Shown: piece after piece, positions 34,908 to 44,877 of the stretch
How the letters are laid out: every line of letters begins with the position of its first letter
Numbering within the stretch: position 1 is the stretch's first letter
NCBI RefSeq assembly: GCF_900455735.1
Contig: NZ_UAUI01000003.1
Span: 1 to 64,000 of the forward strand
Origin: Rhodococcus wratislaviensis
GTDB lineage: Bacteria; Actinomycetota; Actinomycetes; Mycobacteriales; Mycobacteriaceae
Direction: 5' to 3'
DNA: 64,000 bases
Notes under the pieces: model-generated
Database searches by the model: none
Told to the model about the DNA's origin: nothing
Seen by the model: the letters and a program-made list of their open reading frames with translations, nothing else
Made by a program: the position numbers and the translations under genes

Positions 34908-36048
34908 CGGCTTCGCGCGCCTTTCGTGCGAGGTTCTCTTCCACTTCGCGCTTCCACGACTCGACCGGCCGGGTGGTGTCGAGTTCGAACTCGAACCGCT
35001 CGGTCATCTGCGGGGTCACCGCATCGACGTCGACGTAGAACTGCTCGTACCACCGGCGCAGCTGGTAGACCGGGCCGTCCTCCTCACACAGCAGCGGATT
35101 TTCGATGCGGGTCTTGTTCTTCCAGATCTCGATGTCCTGCTCGAAACCCTTCGCGATGAACGTGCCGAAATTCTTCGCCATCTCGGTGGCCGCGTCGCCG
35201 TCGAGATCCTTCGACTTCTTGACGATGATGCCGTACTGCAGCACGAACCTGTCGGCGCTGACTGGGTAGTGGCAGTTGATCAGCACGGAGTCGACCTCGT
35301 GCGTCTCGTACCGGTACGTCAGGTCGTCGACCATGAACGACGGGCCGAAATACGTCGCATCCGAGCGGCTTCCGACCATCTTGGGTTGACCCGACGCGTG
35401 CGGGCGCATGTCGTCGCGGGCCTGCCCGCGCATGAACTGGCTGGCGACGTGGCCCTCGAAGACGTTCTTGAAGTAGGTGGGGAACGAGTAGTGCACATAG
35501 AAGAAGTGCGCCATGTCGACGATGTTGTCGACCACCTCGCGGCAGTTGGTGTCGACCGTGGTCCGGTACCAGACCCAGTCCGTCCATTCGTCGTCGAGAG
35601 CGCCGTCGATGCGGGGAATCGTGACGTCCGCGGGCGGCGGATTGCCCTCCGGATCGTTCCACACGAACAACATCCCGTCCTGGTCGAGCGCGTGCCACGA
35701 CCGGGTCCGGGCGAGCGGCGGAACCCGGCGCGCGTATGGAATCTTCTTGCACCGGCCGTTGGCACCCCACCGCCAGTCGTGGAACGGGCACGCCACCTCG
35801 TCGCCCTTGACCGTGCCCTGGCTGAGGTCGCCGCCCATGTGCCGGCAGTAGCCGTCGAGCACGGCGAGATCGCCCGCACTGTCGGCGAAGACGACGAGCT
35901 TGGTCCCGAACGCTTCGACGGAATGCGGCTTGCCGTCCCGGAACGCCTCGGACAATCCGATGCAGTGCCATCCACGGGCGAATCGGGTGGGCGCTGCGCC
36001 CGCGTCGATTTCGCGTACCTCGACTGTCTCGGACTGTTGGGTGGTCAC
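34885..36048 (-). CDS. kshA: 3-Ketosteroid 9-alpha-hydroxylase oxygenase (KshA)
   Basis: A 387-residue Rieske non-haem iron oxygenase. The 2Fe-2S ligands are Cys68, His70, Cys87 and His90 (CRHMGGDLS...CPFHDW). The mononuclear iron ligands are His181 and His186 (DMAHFFYVHYSF), with Asp305 in GFEQD. These positions are nearly identical to those of M. tuberculosis KshA. With KshB it hydroxylates C9 of 3-ketosteroids, which leads to opening of ring B. The GTG at 36046-36048 is chosen because the family N-terminus begins there. It is divergent from the HsaA gene, with two regulon motif copies between them. Confidence 0.95.
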   Translation of the reverse strand: MTTQQSETVEVREIDAGAAPTRFARGWHCIGLSEAFRDGKPHSVEAFGTKLVVFADSAGDLAVLDGYCRHMGGDLSQGTVKGDEVACPFHDWRWGANGRCKKIPYARRVPPLARTRSWHALDQDGMLFVWNDPEGNPPPADVTIPRIDGALDDEWTDWVWYRTTVDTNCREVVDNIVDMAHFFYVHYSFPTYFKNVFEGHVASQFMRGQARDDMRPHASGQPKMVGSRSDATYFGPSFMVDDLTYRYETHEVDSVLINCHYPVSADRFVLQYGIIVKKSKDLDGDAATEMAKNFGTFIAKGFEQDIEIWKNKTRIENPLLCEEDGPVYQLRRWYEQFYVDVDAVTPQMTERFEFELDTTRPVESWKREVEENLARKAREADATAAVH

Positions 36049-36123
36049 GATGCGTCCCGTCCTCTCCTGGGCTTGTGCGGTGCCCTGCACGCTAAGTGAG
36101 CGTGGACGGCCCGCATGACGTGG

Positions 36124-36173
36124 TCCCACTGGACGGGACCGGGCGGTGGGGCGGTGTTTCCCGTTGAGCGAGA
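36124..36173. promoter_or_regulatory. Two regulon motif copies in the kshA/hsaA divergent promoter
   Basis: TCCCGTTGAGCGAGA (36159-36173) fits the 15-bp consensus fully. TCCCACTGGACGGGA (36124-36138) fits 13 of 15, with its outer arms intact. Their starts are 35 bp apart, an arrangement like that in the hsaB/hsaD promoter. Confidence 0.55.
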
Positions 36174-36215
36174 TGCCTGTCCACGCACGGGTGTGATCGC
36201 CCTACCCTCCGACAG

Positions 36216-37382
36216 ATGACGAACGAGGTCCTGAGATCGGTCCGCGGCCTGCTGCCGATGATCGCGGAACGCGCGGACAAGGTCGACGAGTCGCGGCGCG
36301 TGTCCGAACAGGTGATCCGTGAACTCGGCGACGCCGGAATGTTCAAGATGCTGCAGCCCAGGCGGTACGGCGGCACGGAAAGCAATCCGGTGCACTTCTA
36401 CGAGGTGGTGCGCGCCGTGTCGGGTGTGTGCGGCTCGACGGGCTGGCTGGCGTCCGTGCTCGGGGTGCACCCGTGGCACCTGGCCCTGTTCGACGACCGG
36501 GCGCAGCGTGACGTGTGGGGCCACGACGATTCGGTGCTCGTGTCGTCCGCCTACGCACCCGTCGGACGGCTGGTCCCCGTCGAGGGTGGCTACCGGCTGA
36601 CGGGGGACTGGCATTTCTCCTCGGGCTGCGAGCACGCGTCGTGGGCACTGCTCGGCGCGATGGTGGTCGGGACCGAGGGCCGCCCGGTCGATTTCATGAC
36701 CGCTCTGGTGCCGCGGTCGGACTACCGCATCCACGACGTCTGGGACGTGGTGGGGATGCGTGGCACGGCCAGCAACGAGATCAGCGCGGAGGACGTGTTC
36801 GTTCCCGACTACCGGATCAAGAGGAATTACGAGACGGCGCAACTGCGCGGACCCGGACAGAAGGTGAACCGGGGACCGCTGTACCGGCTGCCGTTCGCCA
36901 CGCTCTTCACCACCGCCGTGGCGGCCCCGGGAGTGGGTGTCGTCGCGGGATGCTACGAACGCTATCTGACGTTCATGCGGGAACGAGTGCGGCTCAGCCT
37001 CGGTGGCGGAAGATTCGTCGACGACCAGTTCGCCCAGGTCGCGGTGGCCCGGGCGTCGTCCGAGATCGACGCCGCGATCCTGCAGATGGATCGCAACGTG
37101 CGTGAACTGTGGGAACTGGCCGAGGCCGGTGAGGAACTCCCCATGGGTCTGCGCCTGCGGGTGCGCCGCGATCAGGTTCGCGCGACCGAGCGAGCCCTCG
37201 ACGCGATCGACCTGCTGTTCAAGACCGCCGGCGGAAGTTCGCTGTCGCGCGGCAACGCGATCGAACGGTCGTGGCGCGACGCCCACGCGGGCAGCGTGCA
37301 CGTGGCCAACGAGCCCGAACGCGCCCTCGCCCTGTTCGGCAGGGGCGCGTTCGGGCTCCCGGTGGAGGACAACCTCGTGTAG
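36216..37382 (+). CDS. hsaA: 3-HSA hydroxylase oxygenase (HsaA, paralogue 2)
   Basis: A 388-residue ACAD-fold flavin monooxygenase that matches M. tuberculosis HsaA closely. Shared blocks are VCGSTGWLASVLGVHPWHLA, SSAYAPVG, FSSGCEHASW, GRPVDFMTALVPRSDYRI, VVGMRGTASNEI and the C-terminal WRDAHAGSVHVANEPERALA ending FGLP. It hydroxylates the phenolic ring of 3-HSA to the catechol cleaved by HsaC, using FMNH2 from HsaB. It is divergent from kshA and abuts the convergent kstD gene (stop at 37382 next to stop at 37383). Confidence 0.9.
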   Translation: MTNEVLRSVRGLLPMIAERADKVDESRRVSEQVIRELGDAGMFKMLQPRRYGGTESNPVHFYEVVRAVSGVCGSTGWLASVLGVHPWHLALFDDRAQRDVWGHDDSVLVSSAYAPVGRLVPVEGGYRLTGDWHFSSGCEHASWALLGAMVVGTEGRPVDFMTALVPRSDYRIHDVWDVVGMRGTASNEISAEDVFVPDYRIKRNYETAQLRGPGQKVNRGPLYRLPFATLFTTAVAAPGVGVVAGCYERYLTFMRERVRLSLGGGRFVDDQFAQVAVARASSEIDAAILQMDRNVRELWELAEAGEELPMGLRLRVRRDQVRATERALDAIDLLFKTAGGSSLSRGNAIERSWRDAHAGSVHVANEPERALALFGRGAFGLPVEDNLV

Positions 37383-38921
37383 TCAGCTCCGCATGTGCTG
37401 AACTGCCCGGTAGGAGAAGACCATTGCGGTGCCGAGCGGCACTCCGGGGCCGGGATAGAACCGGCCGCTGAGCGATGCACTGGTGTTGCCCGCCGCATAC
37501 AGTCCGTCGATGGGTGTGCCGTCGGCGCGCAGGACCCGGGCGTCGGCGTCGGTCCGGACCCCGCCCTTGGTGCCGAGATCGCTGAGCACGATGCGGGCCG
37601 CGTGGAACGGGCCCTGCGACACCGGGCTCAGTGCCGGATTCGGTGGCGCGTCCGCACCCGTGCCCGGCGGGCAGAAGAAGTTGTCGTACGGGTCCTCTCC
37701 CCGGTGGAACGCCTCGTCGACGCCGTGCTTGGCGAAGTCGTTGAACTGTTCGACGGTGCGGCGCAGAGCGTCCGCGGGAACGCCGATCTTCTCCGCGAGT
37801 TCCTCGACCGTGTCGGCCGAGACCCAGGTGCCCGCCGCGTGATGCTTCTCGGCGGAGATGTTCGGAATGGAGATGGCAGGCAACACGGGCCCACCCTCCT
37901 TCGAGTCGAACACGAGATACGAACTGCCGCTTCCGTGCTCGATCATCGCTCGACCGAACTGGTCGTACGGCAGGGACTCGTTGAGGTACCGCTCTCCGGA
38001 CGTGTCGACGAGAATGCCGCCGCGCACGCCCACCATGAACGCGCCGGAGCCGTCCGGAAGTTCGACCCCGGGGCACCACCACGCCTCGTCGAGGAGTGCG
38101 GTGTCCGCGCCGATCTCCACCGCCGCCCGCAGGAGGTCGCCGGTGTTCGCGCCGCGCGGGCCCATGCTCCAGTTCGCCTTGCCCGGCGTTCCGTTCTCGG
38201 TGCGCAGCGCCGCGTTGCCCTCGATCCCGCCTGCCGCGAGCAGCACGCCGCGCGTCGCCCGGATTCGGACGGTCTCACCGGCGGCGTTCGTCGCCTCGAC
38301 GCCGACGACCCGGCCGTCCTCGACGATCAGCGACCGCGCGGCGGTCTCGGTGCGCAGTTCCGCGTGCCCGGTGCCGTGCAGAGCCATGAGAAGACGGCCG
38401 ATCAGGGCGCGGCCACCGTTCAGTGTTCCCTCCGGATGCGGTTCCCCGGCCCGGTCGACGTCGGCCTCGGGCCGGATGACCTCACGCAGGTCCCCGACCT
38501 CGTCGCTCGGCAGGTCGAGCGGGTTGATCGCGCGACCGTAGTCCATCCGGCCGGGCGCCTTGTAGTAGTCGGGGAACGCGCGCCACTCGAATTCGATGTG
38601 GGGATCGCGTTCGAGGAGGTCGACGACCTCGGGCGCGGTGGCGACGTACGCCTCCTGACGGTCGATTTCCTCTTCACCCACCACTGCGCGCAGGTACGTG
38701 CGCGCTTTGTCCGTGGAGTCGCCGATGCCGGCGCGCTCCTGCACGGCGGTGCCCGGCAGCCACACCGCGGCGCCGGAGTACGCGGACGTGCCGCCGAACA
38801 GTGGGGTCTTCTCGAGGACGAGGGTGCGCAAACCCTGCGAAGCGGCCGTGTAGGCGCCGGTCAGCGCGCCTCCCCCCGAACCGACCACCAGCACGTCGCA
38901 CTCGGTTGTCCAGTCCTGCAT
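37383..38921 (-). CDS. kstD: 3-Ketosteroid delta-1-dehydrogenase (KstD, paralogue 2)
   Basis: A 512-residue FAD enzyme. The FAD motif is GSGGGA (residues 14-19), then LFGGTSAYSGAAVWLPG. A second FAD contact region is RATRGVLLAAGGIEGN. Tyr489 and Gly493 (YPGPG) match the catalytic Tyr487/Gly491 of KstD1. It desaturates C1-C2 of ring A and, with KshA/KshB, triggers ring B opening. Length is close to KstD1 (510). The ATG at 38919-38921 follows GGAGGA. It is convergent with hsaA and divergent from the TetR gene. Confidence 0.92.
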   Translation of the reverse strand: MQDWTTECDVLVVGSGGGALTGAYTAASQGLRTLVLEKTPLFGGTSAYSGAAVWLPGTAVQERAGIGDSTDKARTYLRAVVGEEEIDRQEAYVATAPEVVDLLERDPHIEFEWRAFPDYYKAPGRMDYGRAINPLDLPSDEVGDLREVIRPEADVDRAGEPHPEGTLNGGRALIGRLLMALHGTGHAELRTETAARSLIVEDGRVVGVEATNAAGETVRIRATRGVLLAAGGIEGNAALRTENGTPGKANWSMGPRGANTGDLLRAAVEIGADTALLDEAWWCPGVELPDGSGAFMVGVRGGILVDTSGERYLNESLPYDQFGRAMIEHGSGSSYLVFDSKEGGPVLPAISIPNISAEKHHAAGTWVSADTVEELAEKIGVPADALRRTVEQFNDFAKHGVDEAFHRGEDPYDNFFCPPGTGADAPPNPALSPVSQGPFHAARIVLSDLGTKGGVRTDADARVLRADGTPIDGLYAAGNTSASLSGRFYPGPGVPLGTAMVFSYRAVQHMRS

Positions 38922-39011
38922 CGTCGTTTCCTCCGTTGATGGTCTGTGGTGACTGGCGGTCCAGTCGTGGTGTTCACGCAATCGCATCCTGGGGACCTGC
39001 GGCACGTGCGG

Positions 39012-39026
39012 TCCCACTCACCGGAC
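39012..39026. promoter_or_regulatory. Regulon motif copy between kstD and TetR genes
   Basis: TCCCACTCACCGGAC matches 14 of 15 positions. It lies 91 bp upstream of kstD and 80 bp upstream of the divergent TetR gene. Confidence 0.45.
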
Positions 39027-39105
39027 GAAATTCGATGCTTTCCCGAACCAATGCGAGAATCGACACCGGATCCGGGGCTGTGTGCGGAGTGAAGGGGGAT
39101 CGAGG

Positions 39106-39717
39106 GTGCCGAGAATCGCCGAAGTGCGGGACGCTGCCGAACCGAGTTCGGAGGAACAGCGGGCCCGCCACGTCCGCATGCTCGAGGCCGCGATCGAACT
39201 GGCCACCGAGAAGGAACTCGCCCGAGTCCAGATGCACGAGGTGGCTAAACGTGCCGGCGTCGCTATAGGGACGCTGTACCGGTACTTTCCGTCGAAGACG
39301 CATCTGTTCGTCGCGGTGATGGTCGACCAGATCGACCGCATGGGTGTCGGGTTCAAGAAGAGCGCACCCCCCGGTGAATCGCCGCAGGATGCGGTGTACA
39401 ACGTGCTCGTCCGCGCCACCCGCGGGCTGCTGCGACGGCCCGCACTGTCCACCGCGATGATCCAGTCCACGAGCACCGCCAACGTCGCGTCCGTGCCGGA
39501 TGCGGGGAAGGTCGACCGGGCATTCCGGCAGATCATGCTGGACGCCGCCGGGATCGAACATCCGACGGAGGAAGACCTCACGGCGCTGCGCCTGCTGGTG
39601 CAGCTGTGGTTCGGCGTCATCCAGTCCTGCCTCAACGGCCGGGTCTCGATTCCCGATGCCGAGTCCGACATCCGTAAGGCGTGCGACCTGCTGCTGGTCA
39701 ACCTGTCGCACCGCTGA
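39106..39717 (+). CDS. TetR-family regulator (KstR-like HTH)
   Basis: A 203-residue TetR protein. The N-terminal helix-turn-helix (VQMHEVAKRAGVAIGTLYRY, then FPSKTHLF) closely resembles that of KstR, the cholesterol-regulon repressor; the ligand domain is less similar. KstR-type repressors release DNA on binding a steroid CoA thioester. It is divergent from kstD and directly upstream of the thiolase operon, which has an AT-rich palindrome in its promoter (39823). Local repression of side-chain genes is the likely role. The start is GTG 39106 after AGGGGG. Confidence 0.88.
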   Translation: MPRIAEVRDAAEPSSEEQRARHVRMLEAAIELATEKELARVQMHEVAKRAGVAIGTLYRYFPSKTHLFVAVMVDQIDRMGVGFKKSAPPGESPQDAVYNVLVRATRGLLRRPALSTAMIQSTSTANVASVPDAGKVDRAFRQIMLDAAGIEHPTEEDLTALRLLVQLWFGVIQSCLNGRVSIPDAESDIRKACDLLLVNLSHR

Positions 39718-39820
39718 CAGCTCGCCGGCGTCGGGCCGCGTCACCGTCGACGTCGAAGTGAAATTCATTCCTGACACCTGAGCTGCGCCGAAAACTATTT
39801 TGCAAGGCAAAGGGCATTGA

Positions 39821-41062
<1,242 letters not shown>

Positions 41063-41086
41063 CCCCGAACGATCGACGAGGCCGAC

Positions 41087-43315
41087 ATGACAATGGGATT
41101 GACCGAAGAAGAACGCGACCTACGCGACTCGGTGCGGGGCTGGGCCACGCGGACCGTGACCCCGGCCGTGCTCCGGGAGGCCGTCGAGGCCAAGACCGAG
41201 CGACGGCCGCTGTTCTGGAAGTCGTTGGCGGAACTGGGTGTACTGGGACTGCACCTGCCCGAGGACATGGGCGGGGCCGGGTGCGGGCTGGTCGAACTGG
41301 CAGTGGTCACCGAGGAACTGGGCCGGGTCCTGCTGCCCGGTCCCTTCCTCCCGACCGTGCTGCTCGGCGCCGTCCTGCACGAGTCGGGGCGCGCGGGTGA
41401 GCTCTCCGGGCTTGCGGACGGTTCGACCCTCGGCGCGGTGGCCCTGCAGCCGGGTTCGCTGCGGCTCGCCCGGGGCGGCGGAGTGGTGACGCTGGACGGC
41501 GAGTCCGGGTACGTCCTCGGCGGGCAGGTGGGCGACCTGTTCCTGCTCGCGGCGAGGGACGGCGACGAGACCGTCTTCGTGGCGCTCGCCCGCGACCGGC
41601 TCGACGTGACCGACCTGCCCAGCCACGACGTGGTGCGCCGCAACGCGACCGCGGCGGCGAACGGACTCGAGATCACCGAAGCCGATGTTCTGCAGATCGA
41701 TTCGCAGCGCGTCCTCGATCTGGCGGCCACCTTGTTCGCCGCCGAGGCCGCGGGCGTCGCGGACTGGGCCGTGACCACCGCCGCCGACTACGCCAAGGTG
41801 CGCCACCAGTTCGGCCGCCCCATCGGCCAGTTCCAGGGCGTGAAGCACCGGGTGGCACGCATGCTCTGCCTCGCCGAACAGGCCCGCGTGTGTGCGTGGG
41901 ACGCGGCCCGTGCGATGAATTTCGGGAGCAGTGCCAGGGCCGCGACGGCTGCGCAGCGCTGCAGTGCGGCGGAGGAGTCACTCGCGGCCGCGGTCGCCGG
42001 AGCCACCGCCCCCGACGCGGCGTTCTCCGTCACCAAGGACTGCATCCAGGTGCTCGGGGGCATCGGCTACACCTGGGAACACGACGCCCATCTGTACCTG
42101 CGCCGGGCGCAGTCGCTTCGGATCCTGCTCGGGTCCACCGCATCGTGGCGGCGGCGCGTTGCCCGCGCGACCCTGGGTGGCACCCGCCGGGTGCTCGGCA
42201 TCGACCTGCCGCCGGACGCCGAGGACATCCGCGCCGACGTCCGCGCGGAACTCGCGGCCGCCGCCGCACTGGACGAGACGGAGTGCAGGGCGTACCTGGC
42301 CGAGAAGGGTTACACCGCACCGCACCTCCCCACACCGTGGGGCAGGGGAGCCGGCGCCGTGGAACAACTCGTGATCGCGGACGAACTGCGCGCGGCCGCG
42401 CTGAAGCCCCACGACATGATCATCGGCAACTGGGTGGTGCCCACGCTCATCGCGCACGGCAGCGAAGAACAGTGGCAGCGCTTCGTGCCGCCGTCGCTGC
42501 GCGGCGACCTCGTCTGGTGCCAGCTGTTCTCCGAACCCGGCGCCGGATCGGACCTCGCCGGCCTGAACACCAAGGCCACCAAGGTGGACGGCGGCTGGGT
42601 GCTGCAAGGGCAGAAGGTGTGGACGTCGATGGCCCGGGACGCGGACTGGGGCATCTGCCTCGCCCGCACGGATGCCTCGGCTCCCAAACACAAGGGATTG
42701 TCGTACTTCCTGATCGACATGTCGGCCAGCGACGGCCTCGACATCCGGCCACTGCGCGAGATCACCGGCGAGGCACTGTTCAACGAGGTGTTCCTCGACA
42801 ACGTGTTCGTCCCGGACGAACTCCTGGTGGGCGAACCGGGCGACGGCTGGAAGCTCGCCCGGACGACCCTCGCCAACGAACGCGTGTCGCTGTCGCACGA
42901 CTCCTCACTGGGTTCCGGCGGCGAGGCTCTGCTGACGCTGGCGAGCGAACTGCCCGGCGGCATCGACGACGAGCAGCTGACCGTGCTCGGCAAGGTCCTC
43001 TGCGACGCACAGTCCGGCGGCCTGATGGGGCTGCGCACCACCCTGCGATCGATCGCGGGCGGGCAACCGGGCGCCGAGTCGTCGGTCGCGAAACTGCTCG
43101 GCGTCGAACACATCCAGCAGGTGTGGGAGGTGGCGATGGACTGGGCCGGACCGCGCGCCCTGCTCGGCGACCAGCCCCGGACGTCCGGCACGCAGATGTT
43201 CCTGAACTCGCAGTGCATGTCGATCGCGGGTGGCACCACCAATGTCCAGATCAACATCATCGGCGAACGACTGCTGGGTCTGCCGCGTGACCCCGAGCCC
43301 GGAAAGGGAGTGTGA
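41087..43315 (+). CDS. Fused two-domain acyl-CoA dehydrogenase (FadE34/CasC-type)
   Basis: A 742-residue protein made of two acyl-CoA dehydrogenase domains, about 1-370 and 385-742. The first holds RHQFGRPIGQFQGVKHRVA and CIQVLGGIGYTWEHDAHLYL. The second holds FSEPGAGSDLAGLNTKATKV, GQKVWTSMARDADWGICLAR and the end IAGGTTNVQINIIGERLLG. This layout is that of M. tuberculosis FadE34, a fused equivalent of the alpha2-beta2 steroid ACADs. The cholate-cluster enzyme CasC of R. jostii has the same type. It would form the first double bond in a five-carbon side chain. It follows the thiolase by 24 bp. Confidence 0.9.
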   Translation: MTMGLTEEERDLRDSVRGWATRTVTPAVLREAVEAKTERRPLFWKSLAELGVLGLHLPEDMGGAGCGLVELAVVTEELGRVLLPGPFLPTVLLGAVLHESGRAGELSGLADGSTLGAVALQPGSLRLARGGGVVTLDGESGYVLGGQVGDLFLLAARDGDETVFVALARDRLDVTDLPSHDVVRRNATAAANGLEITEADVLQIDSQRVLDLAATLFAAEAAGVADWAVTTAADYAKVRHQFGRPIGQFQGVKHRVARMLCLAEQARVCAWDAARAMNFGSSARAATAAQRCSAAEESLAAAVAGATAPDAAFSVTKDCIQVLGGIGYTWEHDAHLYLRRAQSLRILLGSTASWRRRVARATLGGTRRVLGIDLPPDAEDIRADVRAELAAAAALDETECRAYLAEKGYTAPHLPTPWGRGAGAVEQLVIADELRAAALKPHDMIIGNWVVPTLIAHGSEEQWQRFVPPSLRGDLVWCQLFSEPGAGSDLAGLNTKATKVDGGWVLQGQKVWTSMARDADWGICLARTDASAPKHKGLSYFLIDMSASDGLDIRPLREITGEALFNEVFLDNVFVPDELLVGEPGDGWKLARTTLANERVSLSHDSSLGSGGEALLTLASELPGGIDDEQLTVLGKVLCDAQSGGLMGLRTTLRSIAGGQPGAESSVAKLLGVEHIQQVWEVAMDWAGPRALLGDQPRTSGTQMFLNSQCMSIAGGTTNVQINIIGERLLGLPRDPEPGKGV

Positions 43316-43321
43316 CCTGAC

Positions 43322-44194
43322 ATGCCGATCGACGTGAACGCTGCCCTGACCGCGGAACCGGCGGTGCGGGACGTGGCGTGGACCGAGCGCGACGTCATTC
43401 TCTACCACCTCGGACTCGGCGCCGGCGAGAACCCACAGGACCCCGCGGAACTGCGCTGGGTGTACGAGAAGGACTTGCAGGTGCTCCCGACGTTCGCGCT
43501 CGTCGCGGGGCAGGGAATCTCGGCCGGCGACGCACCGGCGGCCGGGCTGAACCTGCCCGGCATCGACATCGACCTGCGCAGGATCCTGCACGGCGGACAG
43601 TCGCTCACCGTGCACGCGCCCATCCCCGCCCCGGGCGGGGCCAGGGTGTCCTCGCGGGTGGCGGATGTGTGGGACAAGGGCAAGGCTGCCGTCATCGTGC
43701 TCGAACAGACGGCCACCGACTCGGGCGGGAACCCGTTGTGGACAACGGGGATGCAGATCTGGGCCCGTGATGAGGGCGGGTTCGGCGGCTCCCCGGGACC
43801 CGAGTCGGTGGCCACGGTGCCCGACCGGGAACCCGACAAGGTGCTCGTATCGCGCACCGGGACGGCGCAGGCCCTGCTGTACCGGCTCAGCGGCGACCTC
43901 AACCCGCTGCACGCGGACCCTGATTTCGCGGCCGCGGCCGGGTTCGAAAGGCCGATCCTGCACGGGCTCGCGTCGTACGGTGTGGTGTGCAAGGCCGTCG
44001 TCGACGGGATGCTGGACGGCGATCCCACACGACTGCGACACTACGCGGTGCGGTTCGCGGGCTCGCTGTACCCGGGCGAGACCGTCGAGACCGCGGTCTG
44101 GCAGGACGGCGACCGGCTGACCCTGCGGGCGACGTGCCCCGACCGCGACGGGCAACCTGTCCTGACCCAGGCGACGATGGAGGTGACCGGGTGA
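43322..44194 (+). CDS. MaoC-family enoyl-CoA hydratase, double hot-dog
   Basis: A 290-residue hydratase-2-type protein. The N-terminal half-domain (RDVAWTERDVILYHLGLGAG) precedes a C-terminal hot-dog domain with Asp192 and His197 (GDLNPLHADPDF) as catalytic pair, then RPILHGLASYGV. The form matches R-specific enoyl-CoA hydratases of steroid side-chain degradation, such as Mtb Rv3538. It would hydrate the product of the fused ACAD encoded just upstream (gap of six bases). Its stop overlaps the thioesterase start by four bases. Confidence 0.9.
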   Translation: MPIDVNAALTAEPAVRDVAWTERDVILYHLGLGAGENPQDPAELRWVYEKDLQVLPTFALVAGQGISAGDAPAAGLNLPGIDIDLRRILHGGQSLTVHAPIPAPGGARVSSRVADVWDKGKAAVIVLEQTATDSGGNPLWTTGMQIWARDEGGFGGSPGPESVATVPDREPDKVLVSRTGTAQALLYRLSGDLNPLHADPDFAAAAGFERPILHGLASYGVVCKAVVDGMLDGDPTRLRHYAVRFAGSLYPGETVETAVWQDGDRLTLRATCPDRDGQPVLTQATMEVTG

Positions 44195-44841
44195 ACGTCG
44201 GTACACATCCCACCCACGAGAACAGCCCGCCGGGGACGGTGCTGACGTCGCCGCCCGACGGATCTCCCGTCGACCGGGCAACCGAGGCCGCCCGCCGCGT
44301 GGTCGACGCGCTGCTCCGCACCGATCGTGGCAACGCCAACCTCGAACGTGTCGCGGAAGAGCTGAACAGCATCGCCGAGCACCTCGAGGAACACGCGCCT
44401 GCCGTCGCCGAACGGCTGATCGACATGTGGAACGGCGAGGGCGTCACCCGGCACGATCCCGTCACCGGACCCGAGAACGCGCTCGCGCCGCCCGTCGTCC
44501 TCGAGGGGCTGTCCGACGGATCGGTCCGGGGCACCGTCACACTGACCATCCCGTACCAGGGTCCGCCCGGGCACGTCCACGGCGGTGTGTCCGCGCTCCT
44601 GCTCGACCACGTCCTCGGCGTCGCCAACGCCTGGGGTGGAAAAGCCGGCATGACAGCGCAGTTGAGCACCCGCTACCACCGCCCGACGCCGCTGTTCGAA
44701 CCACTCACCCTGACCGGGAAGCTGATGTCGGTCGACGGCCGCAAGATCACCACCGTCGGCGACATCCGGACCGCGGACGGCCAGGTGTGCGTCTCGGTCG
44801 AGGGACTGTTCGTCGACAAGACCGTGCCCCGCCCACGATGA
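44191..44841 (+). CDS. PaaI-type hot-dog thioesterase with N-terminal extension
   Basis: A 216-residue protein. Residues 100-216 form a hot-dog thioesterase domain with PYQGPPGHVHGGVSALLLDH, the family's HGG substrate motif, and YHRPTPLFEPLTLTGKLM. The first 90 residues are helical (VAEELNSIAEHLEEHAP) and of unknown function. It may release free steroid acids from CoA thioesters, or save CoA when intermediates accumulate. The export of such acids in bile-acid degradation is known. GTG 44191 overlaps the preceding stop. Confidence 0.82.
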   Translation: MNVGTHPTHENSPPGTVLTSPPDGSPVDRATEAARRVVDALLRTDRGNANLERVAEELNSIAEHLEEHAPAVAERLIDMWNGEGVTRHDPVTGPENALAPPVVLEGLSDGSVRGTVTLTIPYQGPPGHVHGGVSALLLDHVLGVANAWGGKAGMTAQLSTRYHRPTPLFEPLTLTGKLMSVDGRKITTVGDIRTADGQVCVSVEGLFVDKTVPRPR

Positions 44842-44877
44842 CACCGATCAGGAGCAGACGATGAGCAGGAACAGACA

